Positions 5,736-11,270 of a DNA stretch of 11,270 bases are shown here, one piece after another. The notes under the pieces were generated by a model. It had not been told where the DNA came from. It saw nothing but the letters and a program-made list of their open reading frames with translations, and searched no databases. Every line of letters starts with the position of its first letter. Position 1 is the first letter of the stretch. The position numbers and the translations under genes are program-made. The DNA is from SXXH01 sp041165735 (lineage in GTDB: Bacteria; Planctomycetota; UBA1135; GCA-002686595). Location of the stretch: positions 1 through 11,270 of the forward strand of contig JBKDQQ010000161.1 of the NCBI GenBank assembly GCA_046341775.1, given 5' to 3'.

Positions 5736-8700
5736 ATGAAATCGAAGCTCCGTCAGCCGCTGATGCTCGCCACCTTGGCGATCTGCGTGCTCTATCTCGT
5801 CTACCGCGCGCTCTACACCCTCAACCTCGAGAACCCCTACGCGGTGTTCGCCTCGCTGCTGCTGTACCTGGCCGAGGTCTGGGGCTGCGTGTCGCTCGGG
5901 TTGTTCTTCCTCCAGATCTGGGAGGTAGAGGAGCCCGCCGAGCAGCCGGTGCTCGAAGGCCGCACGGTCGACGTGTTCGTGCCGACCTACAACGAGGACG
6001 TGCAGCTCCTGCGCGGCACGCTGCAGGCGTGCGTGGCGATGGAGTACCCGCACCGCACCTACGTGCTCGACGACGGACGCCGCCCCGAGGTGAAGGCCTT
6101 GGCGGACGAGCTGGGCGTCGTCTACATCGCCCGCGACAACAACCTGCACGCCAAGGCGGGCAACATGAACAACGCCCTCGAGCAGACCGACGGCGAGTTC
6201 GTGATCATCTTCGACGCCGACCACGTGCCGGCGCGCCACTTCATCAAGCGGCTCGTCGGGTACTTCCGCGACGAGGACCTGGCGATGGTCCAGACGCCGC
6301 ACGCGTTCTACAACTTCGACACCTTCCAGGGCGTCGTCGACTACGACAAGGGCCGCTTCTGGGACGAGGGCCAGTTGTTCTACCGCGTGCTGCAGCCGGG
6401 CAAGATCCGCAGCAACTCGGTGATCTTCGCCGGCTCGGCCGCCATGTTCCGCCGCGAGGCGCTCAAGGAGGTCGGCTACATCGCCGTGCAGACGATCACC
6501 GAGGACATGCACACGGGCATGAAGATCGCGGCGCGCGGCTGGAAGTCGACCTACGTGTCCGAGCGCATGATCGCCGGCCAGGGCGCGTCCGACGTGACGA
6601 CCTTCCACACGCAGCGCCTGCGCTGGGGCGAAGGCAACCTGTCGATCCTCGCCTACGACAACCCGCTGGCGATGAAGGGCCTGTCGTTGTCGCAGCGCCT
6701 GTCGTACCTCGCCTCGATCATCCACTGGGCCGGCGGCATCCCGAAGATGGCGATCTACCTGACGCCGATCCTGATGCTGTTCACCGGCATCCCGCCCGTG
6801 CGCGAGTTCACCTGGGTCATGGGCGCGATCTTCGCGGCGTACATGCTGTCGATCGTCTTCACCATGCGGAAGGCGACCGACGGGCAGGCCTCGATGGGCC
6901 ACGTCGAGTTCTTCAACATGGCGAGCTTCTGGACGCAGGCGCGCAGCACCTGGCGCGCGGCCTTCGGACGCAAGAAGTCCAAGTTCGTCGTGACGAACAA
7001 GCGCGGCCGCCAGAAGGCGAGCCTGCTGCCGCTCGTCGGCCCGCAGTGCTTCCTGATCGGCCTGAGCGTCGTCGCCCTGGCCTGGGGCTGGTCGATGCAG
7101 GTCTTCTTCAAGGACTCGATCGACTGGCTGGGCCTCGGCATCTCGAGCGGCCTGGTGCTGTACCACGCCAAGCTCGCGCTGGACTACGTGCGCCGCGCGA
7201 TGACGCCGCCCAGCCGCCGCTTCTCGTACCGCCACCTGATCGGCCTGCCGGCGCGCTGGGAGTGCGTCGACGAGGACGGCGCCACGCGCTCGGGCTGGGG
7301 CGTGACCACCGACCTGAACGAGCAGGGCCTCGGCCTCGTCGCCTACGCGCCGCTGCCCGCGGCGGGCGAAGCCGTCGTGCGCATCATGGCCTTCGGCAAC
7401 CCGATCGAGGCGCGCTGCAAGGTGCGCTCGAGCGAGCGCCGCGTCGGGTACGCCGACGGCAAGGGCCCGCAGTGCTTCCGCCACGGGCTCGAGTTCAGCG
7501 AGACCGACGACGCCACGCGCGACGCGCTCCACCGCGTGGCGATGGAGTACGCCGTGCCGATGTGGTTCTCGCGCTTCGAGCAGTCCGAGCGCAAGAAGGG
7601 CGCCGGCCCCTCGGCCGCGGATCGCGCCAAGCGCGAGACCGACCGGCCCGAGTTCAACCTGCCCTTCATCCTGTCGGCGGGCGACGGTTCGCCGCGCACC
7701 TGGCACACGACCTCCCACGACCTGTGCACCGGCGGCCTGCGCTGCGTGCTGCACGAGGACCCCGCGGGCGTCGACGAGTTCGAGTTCGAGCTGCCCACGC
7801 CGCTCGGCCTCGTGCGCGGACGGGCCAAGGTGCTGCGCAGCGAGAAGCTCGAGCACAAGGGCGCGGACCTGTGGGAGTGCGCGCTGCAATTCTCCAAGTT
7901 CGAGGGCACGGGCCGCGGCATCGTGCAGTCGCTGCTCTCGGACCGCGAGCGCGGCGCGCTGACGCCCGCCATGCGCCCCGAGCGGCGCCTGCGCGAACGC
8001 CCGCTGGTCGCGCCGGCCTTCTCGGCCGCGTTCGTGGCCCTGGCGATGGCGCCGATCTTCTACGGCGTGTTCCAGGCCACCTACTCGGACGAGCTGACGC
8101 TGCGCGAGCACCTCAAGCAGACGCTGGCCAAGTCCGACGGCGAGGAGCTGACGCGCATCTACCGCGAGACGATGGAGTCGCCGGCGCCGGACAAGTTCCG
8201 CCTTGTGCTGCTGAAGGACAGCCTCGAGCGCGCCCAGCGCTGGCCGGAGATGGCCAAGGTCTCGCGCAAGCTGGTCGACCTGTCTCCCGAGGACGCCGAC
8301 ATGTCGATGGCGCTGTCCTTCGCGCTCGCCAAGAACGGCGAGCACGAAGCCTCCCGCGTCGAGAGCGCGCGGCTCTTCCAACTGCTCGATCGCGCGGGCG
8401 CCGGCGCGGCCAAGCGCCTCGAGGCCGAGCTCCTCTTCGTCCACAACCTGGTCGAGGCGGACCTGCGCTTCGAAGCCGCGGAGCGCTACGCGCGCCTCGT
8501 GGCGGCCCACCCCGACCACGCCCCGCTGCGGCGCGAGTACGCCGGACTGCTGGCCGGTCTCGGTCGCTACGACGAAGCCGTGGCCCAGCTAGACGGCCTG
8601 CCGCTCGACGCCGCCACGCGCATGGAGATCGTGCGCATCCACTGCGCGCGCGAGGACTTCGCCAAGGCCGAGAAGGCCTGCCGCGAACTGCTCGACGCGA

Positions 8701-9257
8701 CCCCGGCGCACGCCGACGCGCAACGGCTCCTGCCGGAGATCCTCGGCTGGCGCCGCCAGTGGCCCGCGGCCATCGCGGCCTGGGAGAAGCTGCTCGAGAA
8801 GGCTCCCAAGGACGTCGAGCTGCGCACGAAGGTCGCGTTGGCCCGCCTGTGGTCCGGCGACAAGGCCGGCGCGCTGGACGGCTTCCAGCAACTGCTGGAC
8901 GAGGGCTGCGGGGACACGCGCGTCGTCGAGGGCTTCCTCGACTCCGCCAACGGGGCCGACCTGCTCCCGGCGCGCCACGCCCACACCGTGCGCTCGCTGG
9001 CCGCGCGCGCCAAGGAGGCCGGCGCCAACGATCCGCAGTTCCTGGTGAAGCTCGCCGGCGCGTTGCGTCGCGTGGGCGACTCGCGCGGCGCCGCGCTGCA
9101 GCTCGAGGCCGCCCTGCCGCTCGCCCCGCTCGACAAGCAGATCCGCCTGCAGTTGGCGGACACGCTGCACGAGCTCGGCGACTACGAACGCGCCGACGCG
9201 ATCTACTCGGGGTTGCTGCCCGAGCGCGTGGTGCGCGGCGCGGCCAAGCGCCGCTGA
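5736..9257 (+). CDS. bcsA: BcsA-like processive glycosyltransferase with tandem PilZ domains and a C-terminal TPR tail
   Basis: This 1173-residue inner-membrane GT2 synthase probably makes cellulose or a related beta-glucan from UDP-glucose. Two helices (about 9-28, 34-61) precede the cytoplasmic catalytic domain. That domain has DVFVPTYNED (79-88), LDDG (111-114), KAGNMNNAL (140-148), DADHVP (160-165), FAGSAA (231-236), TED (255-257) and QRLRW (293-297), so every BcsA catalytic signature is present. Helices follow at about 322-351 and 358-376, then the gating-loop-like FVVTNK (417-422), then helices at 430-452 and 461-480. The first PilZ domain has RFSYR (495-499) and DLNEQG (526-531). A second PilZ-like domain (about 638-735) has DLCTGG (662-667) but no RxxxR. 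An extra helix (about 757-779) leads to TPR-like repeats (about 790-1165) that should be periplasmic. Classical BcsA ends soon after one PilZ domain, so the tail is unusual. PilZ suggests c-di-GMP control. The product could be another beta-glucan, and bcsA is used by similarity. Confidence 0.9.
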   Translation: MKSKLRQPLMLATLAICVLYLVYRALYTLNLENPYAVFASLLLYLAEVWGCVSLGLFFLQIWEVEEPAEQPVLEGRTVDVFVPTYNEDVQLLRGTLQACVAMEYPHRTYVLDDGRRPEVKALADELGVVYIARDNNLHAKAGNMNNALEQTDGEFVIIFDADHVPARHFIKRLVGYFRDEDLAMVQTPHAFYNFDTFQGVVDYDKGRFWDEGQLFYRVLQPGKIRSNSVIFAGSAAMFRREALKEVGYIAVQTITEDMHTGMKIAARGWKSTYVSERMIAGQGASDVTTFHTQRLRWGEGNLSILAYDNPLAMKGLSLSQRLSYLASIIHWAGGIPKMAIYLTPILMLFTGIPPVREFTWVMGAIFAAYMLSIVFTMRKATDGQASMGHVEFFNMASFWTQARSTWRAAFGRKKSKFVVTNKRGRQKASLLPLVGPQCFLIGLSVVALAWGWSMQVFFKDSIDWLGLGISSGLVLYHAKLALDYVRRAMTPPSRRFSYRHLIGLPARWECVDEDGATRSGWGVTTDLNEQGLGLVAYAPLPAAGEAVVRIMAFGNPIEARCKVRSSERRVGYADGKGPQCFRHGLEFSETDDATRDALHRVAMEYAVPMWFSRFEQSERKKGAGPSAADRAKRETDRPEFNLPFILSAGDGSPRTWHTTSHDLCTGGLRCVLHEDPAGVDEFEFELPTPLGLVRGRAKVLRSEKLEHKGADLWECALQFSKFEGTGRGIVQSLLSDRERGALTPAMRPERRLRERPLVAPAFSAAFVALAMAPIFYGVFQATYSDELTLREHLKQTLAKSDGEELTRIYRETMESPAPDKFRLVLLKDSLERAQRWPEMAKVSRKLVDLSPEDADMSMALSFALAKNGEHEASRVESARLFQLLDRAGAGAAKRLEAELLFVHNLVEADLRFEAAERYARLVAAHPDHAPLRREYAGLLAGLGRYDEAVAQLDGLPLDAATRMEIVRIHCAREDFAKAEKACRELLDATPAHADAQRLLPEILGWRRQWPAAIAAWEKLLEKAPKDVELRTKVALARLWSGDKAGALDGFQQLLDEGCGDTRVVEGFLDSANGADLLPARHAHTVRSLAARAKEAGANDPQFLVKLAGALRRVGDSRGAALQLEAALPLAPLDKQIRLQLADTLHELGDYERADAIYSGLLPERVVRGAAKRR

Positions 9258-9263
9258 GCGAAG

Positions 9264-9308
9264 GGGGAGGTGGAAGATCCTTCCACCTCCCCGGTGCACC
9301 GGGTTTTT
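9264..9308 (+). terminator. Intrinsic terminator with overlapping hairpins after the synthase gene
   Basis: Seven bases after the synthase stop codon, GGGGAGGTGGAAG (9264-9276) pairs perfectly with 9280-9292 across a three-base loop, giving a 13-pair stem. The palindrome CCCGGTGCACCGGG (9290-9303) overlaps its end and forms a second stem with a TGCA loop, followed directly by TTTTT (9304-9308). The second stem plus T-run is a textbook intrinsic terminator. CCGGG (9299-9303) could pair instead with CCCGG at 9309-9313. This separates the propeller gene from the synthase transcript. Confidence 0.8.
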
Positions 9309-9363
9309 CCCGGCATCGCCGCCCCACGGAGGAGCACGGGGTAGTTTTCAGGCGGAGATCCCT

Positions 9364-9381
9364 GCGAGGTGACGACCTCGC
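9364..9381 (+). promoter_or_regulatory. Hairpin in the leader of the propeller gene
   Basis: GCGAGGT (9364-9370) pairs perfectly with ACCTCGC (9375-9381) around a GACG loop. It lies 23 bases before the chosen ATG at 9405. An alternative GTG start at 9369 falls inside its arm and loop, which argues mildly against that start. No T-tract follows, so it is not an obvious terminator. Confidence 0.3.
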
Positions 9382-9404
9382 GCGGCTCTCCGCCGACCGT
9401 TTCC

Positions 9405-11252
9405 ATGAGCATCAAACGCCGACATCCGTGGCGACCGACCAGGTCGGGAGCCGCGCGCGACCCCGCGGAAGGGGCCAGGCACCGAGGACTCCCGTCCTGG
9501 GTGCTCGCGTGCTTGTTGTCGGCCCAGCTCGTGTTCGGGCTCGCCCGGGCGCAGTCGAGCGGCTCGTTCGTCGTCTTCAACGAACGCGCCAGCGTCAACC
9601 CCGTCGAGACGCAGGGCAATTCGGCCTCGCGCGCGGGCGACATCTCGGGCGACGGCCGCTACGCCGTCTACGAGAGCACGGCGACGAACCTCGACGCGTG
9701 GGACCTGCAACCGCAGAGCGACATCTTCGTGCGCGACTTCGTGCTCGGAGACACGCGGCGCATCTCGGCCCCCACGCCCACCGGAGCTTCGAACGGCGAC
9801 TCGCGTCGCCCGTCGATCTCGGCCGACGGGCGCTTCGTCGTGTTCGAGTCGCAGGCCACGAACCTGATCCAGGGCGACGGCAACAACTGCCAGGACATCT
9901 TCCTGTGGGACCGCTCGACGGCTGCGCTCCAGTGCGTCAGCGTCCGCTCCGACGGCGGCGCGGCCAACGGCGACAGCGCCAACGCGCGCATCAGCGCCGA
10001 TGGCTCGGTGGTGGTGTACGAGAGCCGCGCGACGAACATCGATCCGGCCGACACGAACAGCTCGGTGGACATCTACGCCTGGACGCGCGCCACGGGCGCG
10101 GTGCGCCTGTGCAGCCTCACGCACCTCGCGCAGAACGCCAACCGCGACTGCCGCAACCCCGCGGTCTCCGCCGACGGCCGCCGCGTGGCCTTCGACACCG
10201 AGGCCACCAACATGGTCTTCTGGGACACGAACAACCACGCGGACGTGTTCGTGCGCGATCTCGCCGGGAACCAGCTGTGGCGCGCCAGCCTCGGCGGCAC
10301 GGTGACCGAGGGCAACGGCCCCTCGACGCGCCCGACCCTGTCGCCGGACGGCCGCCATGTGGCCTTCGAGAGCAACGCCAGCACGTTCATCTCGACCGAC
10401 ACGAACTACCAGACCGACATCTACGTGCGCGACCTGCAGTTCCAGATCACGCGCCGGGTCTCGGTCTCCGCCTCCGGCGCGGAAGGCCAGATGCGCTCGT
10501 GGGAGCCGTGCTGGTCGGCCGACGGCCGCCACCTGAGCTTCGTGTCCGAGTCGTGGAACCTGGTCGCCGGCGACACGAACAACTTCGCCGACGTCTTCGT
10601 GCGCGACATGCAGGCCGAGACGATCTCGCGCGTCAGCCGCGGCCGCCACATGGCCGAGAGCGGCAACCACGCCCGCGCGCCGCGCATCGGCGCCTCGGGC
10701 CGTTGGGTGGTCTACGAATCGGACGCGGGCAACCTCGTGGCCGACGACACCAACGGCTGCTCGGACGTGTTCCGCATCGATTGGATGGCCGACCTGGGCC
10801 AGCAGACCGCGACCTACTGCGAAGGCAAGCTCAGCTCGGCTGGTTGCGTGCCCCAGATGGCGTGGAGCGGAACGCCCAGCCTCTCGGCCGGATCGGGCTT
10901 CGTCATCGAAGGCCAGGCGTGGCGCAACCAGAAGCTCGGCCGCTTCATCTACTCCGTCTCCGGCCCGGATTCGCGCTCGTTCTTCGGCGGCACGTTGTGC
11001 GTCAAGTCGACCATCTACCGCGGTCCGACCATGATGTCGGGCGGCAATCCGGCCGCGCAGAACGACTGCAGCGGCCTGCTGCGCCTCGACTTCAACGCCT
11101 TCCTCGCCGGCCAGGTGGGGCCGCAGCCGGCGCCGGCGCTGCTCTTCCCCGGCACGGTCGTGCACGCCCAGTGGTACGGCCGCGACAACGGCCTGCCGAT
11201 GCCGAACAACATCTCGTTGTCGAACGGTCTGCGCTTCGTGATCCAGCCCTGA
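9405..11252 (+). CDS. Exported seven-bladed PD40/TolB-type propeller protein with four-cysteine C-terminal module
   Basis: This 615-residue protein has a long basic N-region (1-29), a hydrophobic segment (about 31-46) and a likely signal peptidase site ARA/Q at 47-50. Seven PD40/WD40-like units follow. The ISADG-type motifs start at residues 80, 138, 196, 254, 312, 370 and 428, exactly 58 residues apart, each followed by a VxFES-like strand and ATNL-like turn. Units 3-7 carry DTNxxxD. The segment 51-79 resembles the end of a unit and could close the ring with the last blade. The C-terminal module (about 469-615) has Cys472, 481, 532 and 555, GGTLCVK and NDCSG. I know this module from exported planctomycete proteins of unknown role. 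No catalytic residues are apparent, and binding or surface display is only a guess. ATG 9405 lacks a Shine-Dalgarno sequence. GTG 9369 is in frame with GGAG 11 bases upstream, but would make an even longer N-region. Confidence 0.85.
   Translation: MSIKRRHPWRPTRSGAARDPAEGARHRGLPSWVLACLLSAQLVFGLARAQSSGSFVVFNERASVNPVETQGNSASRAGDISGDGRYAVYESTATNLDAWDLQPQSDIFVRDFVLGDTRRISAPTPTGASNGDSRRPSISADGRFVVFESQATNLIQGDGNNCQDIFLWDRSTAALQCVSVRSDGGAANGDSANARISADGSVVVYESRATNIDPADTNSSVDIYAWTRATGAVRLCSLTHLAQNANRDCRNPAVSADGRRVAFDTEATNMVFWDTNNHADVFVRDLAGNQLWRASLGGTVTEGNGPSTRPTLSPDGRHVAFESNASTFISTDTNYQTDIYVRDLQFQITRRVSVSASGAEGQMRSWEPCWSADGRHLSFVSESWNLVAGDTNNFADVFVRDMQAETISRVSRGRHMAESGNHARAPRIGASGRWVVYESDAGNLVADDTNGCSDVFRIDWMADLGQQTATYCEGKLSSAGCVPQMAWSGTPSLSAGSGFVIEGQAWRNQKLGRFIYSVSGPDSRSFFGGTLCVKSTIYRGPTMMSGGNPAAQNDCSGLLRLDFNAFLAGQVGPQPAPALLFPGTVVHAQWYGRDNGLPMPNNISLSNGLRFVIQP
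9642..10784 (+). repeat. Seven in-frame 174-base repeats encoding propeller blades
   Basis: The codons that open the (I/V/L/W)S(A/G/P)DG-type motifs lie at 9642, 9816, 9990, 10164, 10338, 10512 and 10686, each exactly 174 bases after the previous one. The DNA units are diverged, so this is an old intragenic duplication held at constant length and not a recent tandem array. The last unit is truncated, ending near 10784. Confidence 0.85.
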
Positions 11253-11270
11253 AGTTCGTGATCCGGCCCT
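11235..11270 (+). repeat. 20-base tandem duplication across the propeller gene stop codon
   Basis: TTCGTGATCCAGCCCT (11235-11250) recurs as TTCGTGATCCGGCCCT (11255-11270), with one A/G difference and a 20-base period. The first copy encodes the final residues before the TGA at 11250-11252. The window ends at the end of the second copy, so further copies cannot be excluded. Confidence 0.7.

Noticed and set aside
5259..8519. Open minus-strand frame of 1086 codons antisense to the synthase
   Set aside because: The translation is rich in Arg, His, Val and Gln with no recognisable motif, while the plus strand has all the BcsA signatures.
9369..9404. GTG at 9369 as the start of the propeller gene
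   Set aside because: It is in frame with a GGAG before it, but it lies in a hairpin and would add 12 residues to an already long signal-peptide N-region. It is kept only as an alternative.
9348..11165. Open minus-strand frame of 605 codons antisense to the propeller gene
   Set aside because: Its apparent internal periodicity is only the mirror of the 174-base repeat on the coding strand.
1..11270. tRNA, rRNA, CRISPR array, insertion sequence or phage genes
   Set aside because: No tRNA-like cloverleaf, rRNA sequence, regular repeat-spacer array, transposase motif or terminal inverted repeats were seen.

Overview
The window is very GC-rich (roughly 70% by eye) and densely coding, with long antisense shadow frames of the kind seen in high-GC genomes. 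The genes point to a Gram-negative (diderm) bacterium: one product ends in an outer-membrane-type beta-barrel and two have lipoprotein-like leaders. The last gene combines seven PD40/TolB-type propeller blades with a four-cysteine C-terminal module that I associate with exported proteins of Planctomycetota. A planctomycete is therefore the best guess, but this rests on memory of that family and not on a search.

Layout. (1) Positions 3-455, plus strand: 3' end of an unrecognised gene entering from the left. (2) 466-1584, minus: a lipoprotein-like GH5 endoglucanase, convergent with gene 1 (10 bases between stops). (3) 1637-5173, minus, 52 bases upstream of the GH5 gene and probably co-transcribed with it: a 1178-residue exported protein with about 735 residues of TPR repeats and a C-terminal beta-barrel. 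(4) 5174-5735: a 562-base divergent intergenic region with imperfect direct repeats, two short palindromes, three possible RNA hairpins and a C-rich tract whose complement fits a G-quadruplex pattern. (5) 5736-9257, plus: a BcsA-like membrane glycosyltransferase with two PilZ-like domains, an extra membrane helix and a TPR tail. (6) 9264-9308: a strong terminator-like structure. (7) 9405-11252, plus: an exported seven-bladed propeller protein of exactly regular 58-residue period. A 20-base tandem duplication covers its stop codon and runs to the window edge.

Genes 2, 3 and 5 look like one exopolysaccharide module. The synthase would polymerise UDP-glucose (or a similar sugar) at the inner membrane and push the chain into the periplasm. 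The TPR/barrel protein would carry it through the periplasm and outer membrane, as BcsC, PgaA or the AlgK-AlgE pair do. The GH5 hydrolase would trim it, the job BcsZ (GH8) does in enterobacterial cellulose systems. No BcsB, BcsD or BcsZ-type GH8 gene is visible. Instead the synthase carries its own TPR domain, which topology counting places in the periplasm, where it could dock with the export protein. This non-standard architecture is the most interesting part of the window. The propeller gene is probably a separate unit behind the terminator.
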